NCBI GenBank assembly: GCA_001949185.1 | Contig: BDGG01000012.1 | Coordinates: forward strand, 1,444,035 to 1,508,034 | Direction: 5' to 3' | Length of the DNA: 64,000 nucleotides | DNA from: Ramazzottius varieornatus | Taxonomy: Eukaryota > Tardigrada > Eutardigrada > Parachela > Ramazzottiidae | Part shown: positions 1 through 11,497 of the stretch, piece after piece | Position numbering within the stretch: position 1 is the stretch's first letter | Layout of the letters: each line of letters begins with the position of its first letter | Made by a program: the position numbers and the translations under genes | The notes under the pieces: generated by a model | Told to the model about the DNA's origin: nothing | What the model saw: only the letters and a program-made list of their open reading frames with translations | The model's database searches: none

Positions 1-552
1 AGAGAAGGAGTCCTTGATTCCACCTGCTGGAGGGCTTGTTCGACGATATTCTTGTGCGCCTTTATAGGGAAGAATAGATGGGGCGCCAGTTATGTGTCTG
101 AACGCCGGAGACCGTTGGGAGATCACGGGAGTCAGAGCTTTCCAACCAAACTGCGAATCTTCCTGGGTCGCCCCTTCAGTCTACACTGATGTTTTCCAGC
201 ATAGAAAGTGGCTTGGTGATATCGTTGGGTCTGGTCTGTTGGACAAATAAACTATGGTTGACATACGCATCTCAGTACATCGAGCCTATTGGCTTCCCAT
301 GTCTGAATCGAGTATTTTTGATTCTGCAGCTTTTTATTTCTATTTTGTGAATCAAAGGATGTACACAAAACTTATGTTCTCAAAATACAGTACGTGCAAA
401 ACGACATAAACTATGGTAAACGAGTGGAGCTAAACAATCTACTTCTCGAAATATGGTTTCAGACAGATTACTTTTGAGAAAGGACACGTAGCTATCCCGA
501 CTCTGGTAACTCCTGAAGGGCGCGGAAGGTCTGTTTTGAGTTAGCGGTTTCT
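1..552. other. Region downstream of UBC9
   Basis: No gene is supported here. A short plus-strand frame (about 2-67, ending in a TAG) could be the last exon of a gene lying outside the window, but 21 codons are not enough to say so. The rest would be the 3' flank of the UBC9 gene on the minus strand. Confidence 0.4.
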
Positions 553-1120
553 TCATTTACTTGATCCTTCGCCGTTTGATTGTGGAGGAGCACTTCCGCT
601 AAACTTCTTGGCTTGTTCTTTGACGCGTCGGTCGTACTGCTCTCTATCTTTGGTGAAGATGTGATAGGCTTCAGCTTGTGCGGGATCTTTCTCGTTCGGA
701 TTGACCATCAGATCTTGAATGCCCAACAGAATCTCCTTGACCGTAATGCCTGATCGCCATCCCTTGTCGTCATCCAGGATCGACAAGCACACCGTTCCCG
801 AAGGGTAAATGTTAGGATGAAACAGCGGCGGATCGAAGGCGCATTTGGGAGATGATCCTGGATACTCTTCCTTAAACTTCATCTTCAGACGGTAGTTGCC
901 ACCTTCCCACAGAGTACCTACAAACAAGAACCGTTTAGTCAGCATCCCCTCGAACACCATCCTCTGCACCTCTACCTTTTGGTCCTGGAATGATACAGTC
1001 CCAAACCCACAGGTTGAGTGTTCCATCAGGATTCTCGGTCGGCTTCGCCACGAAACCAAATGGGTGATCCTTGCGCCAGCTTTTGCGCTCTTCCGCCAGA
1101 CGCTGTAGTGCTAGACTCAT
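553..1120 (-). CDS. UBE2I: SUMO-conjugating enzyme UBC9
   Basis: This is an E2 enzyme that carries SUMO as a thioester and passes it to lysines of target proteins, mainly in the nucleus. Exons on the minus strand are 1120-976 and 917-553, joined by a 58-nt GT-AG intron, giving 169 residues (human UBC9 has 158). The N-terminus matches UBC9 closely ([19 protein letters not shown]). The E2 core holds the HPN motif ([17 protein letters not shown]) with the catalytic Cys in GTVCL, followed by DPAQAEAY, a UBC9 hallmark. The C-terminal tail is slightly longer than usual and Ser/Gly-rich. The start is the only ATG that gives the conserved N-terminal helix. It is head to head with ASF1 across about 0.9 kb. 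Confidence 0.95.
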
Positions 1121-2027
1121 TCCCGATCCCTAGTAAAGTCAGATTCTTGAAGATCTCCTAGAGAGAAGGTACTATCGAGAAGGATGATTGTTTGTTTTGG
1201 TCACTTTTGGAAAAATAAACGGAATGCTATAGAACTTAATCATACTATACTGGCGCATTTCAGTGCACTTCGGTCACGGCACTTCGCTCCGCAACCGTTT
1301 TGCAGCGCCTGTCCGTGGTCAGTTAATGTTAGTCGGCGTTCTGGTGTCCGACGAACGGATCCGCCAGAGCGATTCACGAGGTTTTATGACCTGTCAGACC
1401 TCTCATGTTCCTGAATACCGTACCTGTTCGGCAAAATCATGAGGAGCATAGCTTGATCAGCTGATCTGCGACATTTTGGTGCATGCTGGTGTATCTAGTC
1501 CGGCGCAATGCGCTGTTACCACCCGTCTTGTTTTGAGCGGGCTGATCTTGCTGGGATTCATACTGATTGATTGGTTGACCACCAGTGTGACAGCGAAGAA
1601 AAAATTCAAAATCAAAAAATCATGAAAAAAATCCACAACAAATTTTTATTTCAGCTTCCTTCCAGAATTTTCCGGCTGCGCATCCTTTTCCAACCCTTGC
1701 TACCCGCCTCTCGTCTACCAGACCCTGATGCTCAACAGTATTGAAAGGAATTCACATCTGACTGATCGACTCCAGGAAGCCAGCGGAAGGGAGCAGCGTA
1801 GTGACACTCATCGAACCCCAGCTACTGTACTCTGAATCCGTCCTCCTCTGCTACCACGGTTCTTTCCCTGACACCTTTACTAAGTTTGTAGCCTGCACTT
1901 CTTTACTGTAGAGATCCGAGATGTTTTTCTGACAACGGGGAATTGTGCGTGTACCCCCTAGCCGTTACAGGTTACAACGAGACAGTTGGACGTTATCGTG
2001 TTCAAGGCTATATCGTCCATCTGCAAA
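1121..2027. promoter_or_regulatory. Intergenic region between UBC9 (-) and ASF1 (+)
   Basis: About 0.9 kb separates the two divergent start codons, so it should hold both promoters and 5' UTRs. Open frames in it are short and resemble no family. I see no clear TATA box. Confidence 0.4.
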
Positions 2028-2857
2028 ATGAGTAAGCTCAACGTCAGTAACGTCTTGGTGATGGACAATCCTGCACCTTTCCTGCATCCTCTGGTTTTCG
2101 AGATCGTATTTGAAGCATATGAAGACCTGCAAGAAGGTAAGATCTAATTTCGGTAACTTTTGCATAGCAAACGGAACAAGTCTCCCTTGAGCTGTAACTT
2201 GATCACGTTATCTTGCTTGATCGTCGTTATTCGTGGGAACACTCGTTATTTCCGTGAACTTAACTTGCTTTTGATAGATATCGAATGGAAGGTGATCTAT
2301 GTCGGGAGCGCGGAAAGTCAGGCGTATGACCAGCTGCTAGATTCTGTCGTTGTGGGACCAATTCCATCGGGCAGGCATCAGTTTATTCTGCGGGCAAGAT
2401 TGGCACTTCCTCCGTTTACCCTTAATCTTATGATAATTTGATAGCCGATATTCCGGCCGAAAATTTGGACTTTCACAATGCCCTCTTCTACAGGCTCCTG
2501 CTCCAGATCCTTTGAAAATTCCAGCCGATGATGTTATTGGGATAACTGTGGTGATGTTGACGGCTTCTTATCGTGGACAGGAGTTTTCGCGGGTTGGATA
2601 TTACGTGAATAACGATTATACGGAAGTTGAGCTGAAAGAAAACCCTCCTCCACAGCCTGTCTTTGAGAAGGTTTGTTACATGTAGTCACATGTGCTCGTG
2701 ATCGATTCATGCTTGTGTTTTTTGTTTACAGTTGGAACGGAACATTCTGGCCAACAATCCCCGAATTACGCGATGCAAGATCGACTGGGATGACCGACCT
2801 GTTGTTGTCGCCAACGGGAAAGCTTCCTCGCCTGAGAAGATGGACGTCGCTTCCTGA
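2028..2857 (+). CDS. ASF1: Histone chaperone ASF1
   Basis: ASF1 binds histone H3-H4 dimers and hands them to CAF-1 or HIRA during nucleosome assembly. Four exons, 2028-2136, 2278-2393, 2494-2670 and 2732-2857, encode 175 residues. The conserved N-terminal immunoglobulin-like core is almost complete: NVLVMDNPAPF, VIYVGSAES, YDQLLDSVVVGP, ASYRGQEFSRVGYYVNN and ERNILANNPRIT. The acidic C-terminal tail of many ASF1 proteins is short here. The second intron (2394-2493) starts GCAAGA instead of GT; only this splice keeps the frame and the alignment (FILR-APAPDP), so it is a GC-AG intron. The other introns are GT-AG. Confidence 0.95.
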
Positions 2858-3666
2858 AAACAAATACAAAGCTTCGGTATGAAAAGCTCCTCCTTTTATC
2901 TCCAAATGCTTAACTTATTTCCTCCAGCTCAATTTTCGTGCAAAACTATTGCGCCCAACTGGAGTACCTACATGGCTATGAACTCCAGTCAGGTATTTTC
3001 TGCGTTTGATTTGAATATTCTTCGAAGCTGAAAACTTGAGATATTTTTTGATGGTGTCTGCAAACTTTTTACTTCTGTACGTTCACTGATATTCGTAAGA
3101 AGAGCGCTGCTTGCACTTCGTCACGGATATTTGGAAGTAACAATCGTATCAGTGCACAAATTAGGTTTCAGCTAAGGAAGTCTTTGCTGTAATCGCGAAC
3201 GTTGCTCAAGACAATGCTAATTTAGCCACTGTCTGGTTTGGTCGCAAGAAAGACATGCATTTCTTGCAGACTGCTGTAATAGACCGTGAAGATGTAACAG
3301 CGCAACATGGTGGAAAAACAGCGCCGCACTCGAGAGAAAGCTCCACCTTGCCGTTGTTGTAACTCCTCAGATTGTCTCGAGAGTGGTCAGTCGAAAGCTC
3401 GAACTGTTTTTCTAGACACCGTAATCTGTTTTAAATTGATAAGTTAGACAAACATATTCCCAACAACACGCTCAACTCTGACTTTAGCCACGAAAGTGCA
3501 GGATGGAGGAGTTCCCATACGAAACTCTGATCTTCAAAAATACCTCTTTGTAATCTTTCTTAATACCATTATGCATCGACGTTAGGATGATACCTTCTTT
3601 TGTTGCAGCCCACTGCGTCCGCAAATTTTTGAAGTGACGAGGAAGTATTGACTGGCTTTTCGAGCC
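2858..3666. other. Intergenic region, ASF1 to the formin-like gene
   Basis: About 0.8 kb with no supported gene. It should include the ASF1 3' UTR and the promoter or undetected 5' exons of the next gene. No repeat was noticed. Confidence 0.4.
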
Positions 3667-6600
3667 ATGTCGGATGTATTGTTTTTAGATGCTGTTTCTG
3701 TCACGATGGACCATAGCGATGCGGCGAAACGTCGGATGCAAGCGGCACTTTGCGGAAGAACTGATGCGGACAGCCCGCGAGTGGACAAGATTGCTCAACG
3801 GTGGGAATCTTTCTTTCGTCAAGCCAACAAGCCTTCAGTCAAACAAGTAAGCAAGTTTTCTTTTCTGTGGTTCACCAGAGCGCCGCACTCTGGTTTGCAG
3901 TTGACATAGTCTAGTCAAAGTCTAACTGACAATGGGGGAAAAATAAGCAGGAGAGAATAACAGCAGGTTAGGCGACTCCAATGTTTACCCGACGAAGTAC
4001 CCGCCACCGGTGCTCAAAAGCATTTGCATGTTCCTGTGTGACAACCACCGAGTCTTGAAACCAAACGTGCCGCTATATGAAATTTTCCCATATGTGTCGC
4101 AAAACTTAGCCGCTAGTGAGATATGTGCTGTCGGACAAGGTACTTGTGTGTGACTTTGCGGCTCTACCGTGTTTTGACCACCAGGGATTAAAAGTGCAAG
4201 ATCAGAAATAAGCGCGGCCAATACAGCTGAGATCAATCACTGGTGGACATTGGACAAAGTACCTGATGTACCATTTTCACGGTTTACGGAAAGTGAAGTG
4301 CCGCTCGTGAGTTTTTTCACCATGCTTCACTTCAGCGACTTTCGTGACGGTCTGTGATGGAACTTTATCTGTTTTCTGGGATATTTCATCTTGCCCATGT
4401 ACGCACGTGGACATGAGAAACGTTTAGGCTTGCCAGTTTGATTTAAGAGAGTGGAACCATCCCACGATATTCTAATGGCACTTCTTAACGATCTGACTTG
4501 ACTGTCATACCATGTGAAACTGTTGCTCATATGGACCGTAACCAGTCACTCTGTTGATCTGATTGAAGAGTGAACAAGTTGGTTGTGACCCGCTATTTTC
4601 GTTTTGACTGGTGCAGGAGGAACAATTCAGAGCGGTTGAAGCTGTTAAGCTGACGGATAATTCGCCATGCCAGGCTCTCCACCATCTGAATGAGCTCGTA
4701 AGCCAGCGCGTCGATCACTCAAGTGCCACCATTTCTGCGCTCTCAAAGACAGAAGTCCCACCGCGAGCACCCTCTTCGTCATCACTGAATACTCCACTCT
4801 CATCAACTTCTAATGCCCGTGTAGTTCTCCAAAACCTGAAGCAACTCTTCGAGATGGACGCTACCAAGTAAGTCGGAACACGGTTTCAGTGTGTATCGGT
4901 TGATGTTGGTTATGGACCCGGAAGTTGGAGATGAACCCAGTTATCTCCTTCGACTTTTGTGAATTCTTTCGCTTTTATTTCGACAGTTTTCGGGTGGATT
5001 TCGTCCAGCAGAAAGGCATCTCGATGTTGTGCACTGCGTTGAAACGGCTTCAAGAGGAATTAAATCAATGGGAGAATGCTGATTCGAATCGTGGCGATCT
5101 CGATGTCCTGAAGAACAAAATGGTATGTTTCCTACTACTTCGGTTTTGTTTCCTATTCAGTCACCTTAATGACGGACGTAAGGTCAACTTCGATTAATAA
5201 GGCCAAATTTCACTTGGGAAATGTCTCACCAAACGTTTTTCGTGTGTTGTTCCAGGTCGATGAGTTTCATTGCATCATGTGCATAAAGTTCGCTGCACGA
5301 GACCCTGTAAGTGAAGCCGGTCTTGTTACGGGTCAAGCAAAGCGTTTTCCCATAGCGTGAACTAGTTAATTAACGAAAGGGAACTCTCGTGCTGTTTCGC
5401 CATGGCTCAGTAGTCTGTCAAAACTGTCCGAAAACGCAAGTAAATCGGTAAAATAAATTCCACAACATGGTTATCTAAAGTGGCGCACCTTCTCGTTGAT
5501 TTTGACTGAAAGTATGCGCCACTTGACAAAACGATCAGGCTCAAGTCGTTTGCCGATGTCTTATATGTCCAAGTACTTTTTGAACGGTTGATTGACTAGT
5601 GTTTATTGAAGTGCATCGTTTTCTATCGTAGAAAGGTGCGGAAGAGATTTTTCGCTCACCAACGAACAATCTCGATGTGGTTTGCCAGTCCCTCTTAAGT
5701 CCCTGCATGCAGTCGCGGATCGCCGTGATGGACTTTCTGACTAATCTTCTCCGCGCTGCACCGCAGCTGGCACTTCGTCCGATTCTCCAGCAGTTTACAG
5801 CCTTACGCGTTCGTTATGCCCAACCAGACCGTTTTCGTTTCCTGATTGGTTTATCGCAGAACGTTGGAAAGCTAAGCATGTTATTTAAGGTTTGTTGTCC
5901 AACTATGGAGCGTTGTTCTTTTGAAAGATGAGAAGCTGGCCTTGCATCTTTTATTGTGTTTACAGGCATCACTTCTTACGATGACAAATGAAATGCTCAC
6001 AGCTTCGCCGTCTGGAAACTATCAAGTGTTTTTGCAGACCGAGCTTGAAGAAGCGGGCCTCAATGTCGACGACGTGGAAAAGGTAGGCTGTGTCTTTCGC
6101 CGGTCACTTCGTTTGCTTGTCCTATTTTTTTGACATGAAAGCGAGAGCTTGTGTGGTTGTCAGATGTTTTTGCAATGAAATAATAATAGTAGTACTTGTT
6201 CATCGCACACACAGATAGCCCATGTCTCATCGGCCGAACAAGGCAATCGAGAAGATGCATCCAACGTCGTAAAACAAGTCGAAATTTGGAGGAAGAACTA
6301 CATCATGGTCGACAAGGATGCACACGGATCCACCCACAGATTCTCATCCGTAAGACATAATTATTGATAGAATCGTCAGACAGATGGAAACATGAACGAA
6401 GAACTAAGTCTTGGGCAAACAAGCGTACAGGATCGTTATCTTGAGTAGCGCATGCCTCCAGATAATAATAATGAAAGCGTGCGCCACTTGGGATGACGAG
6501 CGTGTACGTATTGTTTTCCTAGCTCCCAATTATAATAATAAAAATAAGTTATCTATTAAACCAATTGCGGAAATGCGGAATCTTGTTATGGCAAGTCATG

Positions 6601-7389
6601 TCACGTACAAAAGTCGTACGTTCACATGCTTTCTAAAATGGATGATCATAACATGATTTACCATAACTTATTTGCCATAACAGGATTTTGCGTTTTCGCA
6701 AATGGTCCATTTTGAGCCGTTTGTGTTTGTAGTCGATTCCAAGTTACGAGTATGGCTCGTCTTCGGCACCTTCCTCCGCATTCTCTTCCCCTTCACCACC
6801 AGCCACGGCACCTTTGTCTCATCCTCCAGCTCCTGTACTTCCAAGAACCACTTCGTCAACCGGCGAGATTCGAGTCATCATCAAGAACATCACCTCTTCT
6901 CGAGACCATCCGGGTTCCCCGAACAGCCTGATCGGGGTCGCTGACATTCATCCGCCTCCTTCGATCAACAAGCCTTCTAGCATAGCTATAAAGCAGGTCC
7001 CAGATCCATTCGACGTGCTACCGCCACCTCGGTGTCTGCTACCGTCACCACCGCCACTCATATCGCCACCTCGGATGAAGACGAAGCCTCACCTGACCAG
7101 CTTTGCCGAAGGTCGACCCTTCCAGAACCAGAACCTGAATCAACGTATGGCTGACAAGTTCTCTCGAGAGTACGACGTGTGGAAGAGGAAACGGTCGGGC
7201 GACTCGATGGACTCTGGGGATACCAGTGACAGTGGTAGTTCAGCAGGCGAGAGCCGCGCCGTGTACTTGGTCGATGGTGTGTCTCCGGCTCAGCTGACTA
7301 CTAAGCTAATTGACGACGTCTTGCTGCAGTTTGACCGCGCGTGCGACATCCTCGACGATAGCAGCTCAGTCATCGATGACGACTTTTGA
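3667..7389 (+). CDS. GBD/FH3-domain protein without FH1/FH2, Multiple-wing-hairs-like
   Basis: Eight exons, 3667-3846, 4617-4867, 4987-5122, 5256-5306, 5632-5889, 5966-6082, 6215-6349 and 6733-7389, join in phase to 594 residues. Residues of about 60-400 look like the Rho-GTPase-binding and FH3 (Diaphanous inhibitory) region of formins: FRVDFVQQKGISMLCTALKR, then SRIAVMDFLTNLL, then a segment ending YQVFLQTELEEAGL. The rest (exon 8) is Pro/Ser-rich and ends acidic. There is no poly-proline FH1 and no FH2 actin-nucleating domain. In insects this layout is known from Mwh, a planar-polarity effector that limits actin protrusions; the assignment rests on layout and is an inference. The 5' end is the weak point: intron 1 is 770 nt and more upstream exons are possible. 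Introns 4 and 7 each carry a copy of the 110-bp hairpin repeat. Confidence 0.6.
5445..5556. repeat. Hairpin repeat family, copy A (112 bp)
   Basis: An imperfect inverted repeat. The left arm runs from TCGGTAAA to AAGTGGCGCACC and the right arm from TATGCGCCACTTG to TTTGCCGA, with a spacer of about 20 bp. It lies wholly inside intron 4 of the formin-like gene. It shares arm ends and core with the copies at 6.4, 9.4, 36.8, 43.7 and 53.9 kb. Confidence 0.75.
6411..6522. repeat. Hairpin repeat family, copy B (112 bp)
   Basis: The arms run from TTGGGCAAACAAGCG to GAGTAGCGCATGC and from GCGTGCGCCACTTGG to GTTTTCCTAG. It is the same length as copy A and sits in intron 7 of the same gene. The left core is degenerate (GTAGCGCA for GTGGCGCA). 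Confidence 0.65.
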
Positions 7390-7656
7390 AGACACTTCAT
7401 TGCGGCATCGCCGGCAAAGCGAAACCCCGTCAAGGCAAAAAGAGTCGAAGCCTAGTTTTTGCAGTCCTGCACAAGGGTTTTTTTCTGTAATTGTACAAAT
7501 TCAATGTTAACCATAACTTTATGGTCGCGGTTGAACCTTCTCCGAGAACACACTGGTAGAATCAAAGGTGGTCGACTTGGCTCCGCTACTACAAGAAGTC
7601 ACTCCATTGTCTAGTATTAAACTTTTCGCCATTAGCAAGTCGTAAAACCAGCGAAA

Positions 7657-8338
7657 ATGCTCGTCTTTCTGGTAGGACTATTAACCAAGCTGATTTTATT
7701 CGTATTTGCTCTGCGGGCTTCTGGGAATACAGCGGATTTGGTAAGGAGGCGTTTTCTCCTTTATTGCATTCATTCTAGCGACTTCTTTGTTCTTCATCGG
7801 CAGTATGGTATAGTAAGGTGCGTTACTCCCGACTTCGACCCAAAGATACTGGCTCTTTTCTATGGTTGCTACTGCGGACCAGGTGGACAAGGAACTCCCG
7901 TGGATGCCATGGACCGGTATGCTACCACCCTTTTGAGCTTAATTATCCACGCGGAACATATGGCTATGTATCCCTGTACTTCAGGTGCTGTCAGGCCCAT
8001 GATGAGTGCTACAAAGCTTCCCATAGGGGGCAGTGTAGTTACGCCTGGTACTGGCCGGTGATCATGCGGACGAACTATGCCTGTTATTCCAACCAAGCAT
8101 CCTGCCGTAAGCTGTCCATGCAGTATCGATGTCTCAAAGTCTTGATGTGGTGGAAACCTTCAAAACTAACTTATTTTCAGTCGACAGCCAGGTATGTCCG
8201 AAGGAGCAATGCGAGTGCGATGTCAAACTGGCCAACTGCCTCAAGGGAATGAAGACTCCCACCGTCAGACCGAAATGTCCCGATTACTTCCGCGCACCCA
8301 AGGCGGGGTCGAGTGGCTCGAGTTGGTTGACGTATTGA
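7657..8338 (+). CDS. Secreted phospholipase A2
   Basis: A calcium-dependent enzyme that cleaves the sn-2 ester of phospholipids outside the cell. Exons 7657-7740, 7804-7916, 7985-8106 and 8181-8338 give 158 residues. Residues 1-23 form a hydrophobic signal peptide (MLVFLVGLLTKLILFVFAL). The calcium loop YGCYCGPGGQGTP is followed by the catalytic His-Asp helix CCQAHDECY, and the later Cys-rich helix (CECDVKLANC) supplies the second active-site Asp. Many cysteines fit a disulfide-bonded secreted PLA2 of the group I/II/III superfamily. The C-terminal Ser/Gly extension is short. Exon 3 ends TGCC before GTAAGC, which keeps the Cys frame. Nothing suggests a venom role; a digestive or defensive role is equally possible. 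Confidence 0.9.
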
Positions 8339-8907
8339 CTGATCTCACTTTCTGTTATCGAGTGAAGTTCCGACATCGACTACTAAAATCTGTGAAAGTC
8401 TTCCTTTGTTGTTTATCGAACATGACATTTCCACAATATCGTCTTTTTTGTCTAAAGCAGTAAAAATCGCTGAGTCACAGAAAACTGAAGGTTGTCTGGA
8501 GCCGCAGCCGCCTCGGCTTTTTTGAGACAATAAGATGTACATAAAGTTGATGGGTCTTAAAAAGAAAAGAGAATTCACCATCGCCACCACGTTCGTCTCG
8601 TATACCTGCTGATAAAGGATGAATAAAGTGTCCATACCAGCACGCGTTACCCAGAATAAAATATCAAGGTCCACGGCGGCCACTTGTTGCGCCGCTTTGA
8701 CTATATCCGCGTACCGTCTTATCTACCAGAAAATTTATGGCTTCACGAGTAATTCTCCAGAGTTGAGACTCATTCTGACGGTTGTATCTGCGCCGCTGTA
8801 TTAAATATGGATAGAAGTAGAGTACTTCTCTGTGTTAGTGGCTCGAAGCAGTTGCGTCCCAGGTTGTTCGACATAGATTTGCTCGAACTCCATCTGCACA
8901 CCGAAGG
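8339..8907. other. Intergenic region, PLA2 to SLC13
   Basis: About 0.57 kb between two plus-strand genes. I see no supported gene or repeat; it presumably holds the PLA2 3' UTR and the SLC13 promoter. Confidence 0.4.
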
Positions 8908-11314
8908 ATGGGTCCACAACTGCCAATTCTGAAGCAGTGGCGGCTCTTTGTGTTCTTTCTAGCACCATTAATCCTCCTACCACTACCCCTGGTAGTTGCT
9001 ACTCAGGTGGGCTTATTCATATTTTGGGCGCAGATTGTGTTTGCTCGAACTTCCAAGTGACATGATTGCAGGTCGCCGGTGCCGGATACGTCATCCTTAT
9101 AGTAGCGATCTACTCCGTGGCATCGCCTATACCATTATGCATGACCGCAATCATGTCCGTGTTTCTTTATCCGCTACTCGGCATTTATCCAGCTCGCCAA
9201 GTGGCGGCGTGGGCAATCAACGTAAGGTTGCTTCAAACCATTGTGGTGCATTCTTCGAAGTACTATTGACTTTTTTTTCCAGGATCCGGTCATGCTGATG
9301 CTAGGAAGTATCATATTCGCGATGGCCATTGAAGGGGTTCTGCTTCATAAGCGCATTGCTTTAAGGGTTCTTCTGGCTGTTGGTCAGAAACCGGAAAGGT
9401 AAAGTAGAAGGGGAAGTCGGCAAACAACTTGAACATAATTGTTTTCCAACTGGCGCACGCCCTTAGCTGATGACAATGGAAGCGTACGCCACCTACGATA
9501 AGGATCATGTTCAATTCGTTCGCCGAGATCCCGGATGAGTGCAAGTGATTGGAGACTACTCGTGCATCTTGGTGTATCATCAATGACCATCATTCATGCG
9601 GCTACAGGCTCTTGATGGGATTCCTGTTCGTTTCTTTCATCCTGTCCATGTTTATCGCAAACATCGCCGTTGTTGTGATGCTTTTACCGATCGTTGAAGC
9701 AATGAAGGAGGAGATGGACAAGTTTTCTGAAGATTCGAACGGTGTTGTGGATCATAAGGCTGCCGAACAGTTACACGCCAAAGAGCCGCCAAGAAGACAC
9801 CGTACGTACGCGTGTCAACCTTTCTCGTACTGTAATAAACAGTTCCTACATACACTATACGTTTCGCTGAAATAATTCCTCAAGTTGAATTTCTGAATTT
9901 GCTTTCTCTGAATCCGTAGAAAAGTTGATCAATGGACTATTTCTGGCATCCGTGTACGGCTCGACCACGGGAGGAATGACGACACTTGTTGGAGCACATC
10001 CTAATATTCTTTTCAAGCTCTTCATCGACCGGTAAACAACGGTATGGGGACAATAGGTCCAGAATTCTGTGTGACGAAGTTTTCCAACCCCAGGTTTTAT
10101 GGAGATGCAGCCGCCGTCAACTTCGCGACCTTCATGGCCGTGACCGGACCGATGGCCGTGTGTGCCACCATATTAATCTGGCTATCGATGACCTTCGCAT
10201 ACGCCCCTGAATTCTTCAAGAGTTTCTGGAAGAAAACGGAGTCCTCCCATGACGACCTGAAATTCCGATCACGCCTGCGTGATCTCTTTCAAGAGCAGTA
10301 TAACAGTCTGGGGAGTTTCAAGTAAGGTTCTCCAGATAATTCCAAATATCGAACAGAAGATGCACAACCTGTTTTCACCTTCTAATTTCAGCTTTGGCGA
10401 AGGCTCAGTTGTCACGATGTTTTTCATCCTGGTTGCTCTATGGCTGTTCCGAGAACCACAACTGTTTCCTGGCTGGGGATCACTGTTCAAGAAAGGGTAG
10501 GCACATTGCAGCTCCCATTCACGAAAATCGTCTCCTTGGTTTTCCATCAAAGTTGTTGAATTGACCAGGTATGTCTCGGATGCCACACCTGTATTGCTGA
10601 TATCGTTTCTCCTGTTCGCATGGCCGTCGGACTGGAGATTGTTGTGGAATGAGGGGGTGCTCAAACCGGTCATCACGTGGCGCCCTCTCATGCTGCAACG
10701 CTTTCCATGGGAGCTTCTTATGTACGCCATCGGGACCACAGTTCTCGCCGAAGGAACGACGGTACAACCTTCTCTGAAATGATAAACAAGCGTTACAAAA
10801 ACCTGAATGTATTACAGGCAGCCGGTCTGTCGGTCTGGATAGCCGACCTCTTTGGACCGTTGGTGGTAGTGCCTCCTTGGGTTCTGATGATCCTGATCAC
10901 CGTTGTCGTATCCATCCTGACAGAGTTCCTAGGAAATTCTCTCATCGCGGTTATGCTAATTCCAGTCGTCGCTTCTTTTGTACGAACCCGCCAAAATATT
11001 CAAACACTAGGTCGGTCAAATTAACAGTGTCTCTGGTCTAGGCGGAGAAGACCATGGTCAACCCGATATTCTACATGTTACCCATAGCTATGACCACCGT
11101 CCTCTCCTTCATGACACCCATGTCAGCGCACACCATGATGTTGCTTCAAAAGCAGGGCGTACCAGTTCGAGAGATGTGTGCTACTGGACTGTCCGCGAAA
11201 ATCATATGCATCACCCTTGTGGTCATCACTATGAACACCGTGGCGGACCCAGTCTTCGACATCCATTCGTTCCCGGCATGGGCTGTAAATGGCACTTCCG
11301 GTGTCAAGCAGTAA
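8908..11314 (+). CDS. SLC13-family sodium/carboxylate (dicarboxylate/citrate) cotransporter
   Basis: A plasma-membrane transporter expected to take up di- or tricarboxylates with sodium, as INDY and NaDC do. Ten exons, 8908-9006, 9072-9221, 9283-9398, 9608-9801, 9920-10031, 10094-10321, 10392-10496, 10569-10761, 10818-10979 and 11042-11314, give 543 residues, normal for the family. Matches include LLPLPLVVAT in helix 1, LHKRIALRVLL, the first SNT-like half (FIANIAVVVMLLPIV, where IANIA replaces the usual ISNTA), YGSTTGGMTTLVGAHPNI, and the second half with TEFLGNSLIAVMLIPV and NPIFYMLPIAM. The Asn-Thr of the first sodium-site motif is changed (ANIA), as is GTTVLAEGTT for GGGFALA; transport specificity may therefore differ. 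Intron 3 contains hairpin-repeat copy C. Confidence 0.92.
9417..9526. repeat. Hairpin repeat family, copy C (110 bp)
   Basis: Arms of about 47 bp: left from TCGGCAAACAACTTGAAC through TTTTCCAACTGGCGCACGC, right from GCGTACGCCACCTACGA through TTCAATTCGTTCGCCGA. It lies inside intron 3 of the SLC13 gene (9399-9607) and makes up about half of that intron. Confidence 0.75.
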
Positions 11315-11497
11315 CCGCACACCCAGACTAGATCCTCAATCTCCAGCCGTTGCCCTGATCTTACTGAAAGGCAAAAAACTGCTTTTGGTTTCTGTTTCTT
11401 ACTGGTCTCACGAGAACCTACAATATAACTATTTCGTGAGGTACCAGAATGATCGACTAAACTCACACTAAGAAAATCTTTAAAGACCGTTACGTGT

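Noticed and set aside
1184-1414. Plus-strand frame of 76 codons between UBC9 and ASF1
   Set aside because: No family resemblance, no splice context, and composition is not coding-like.
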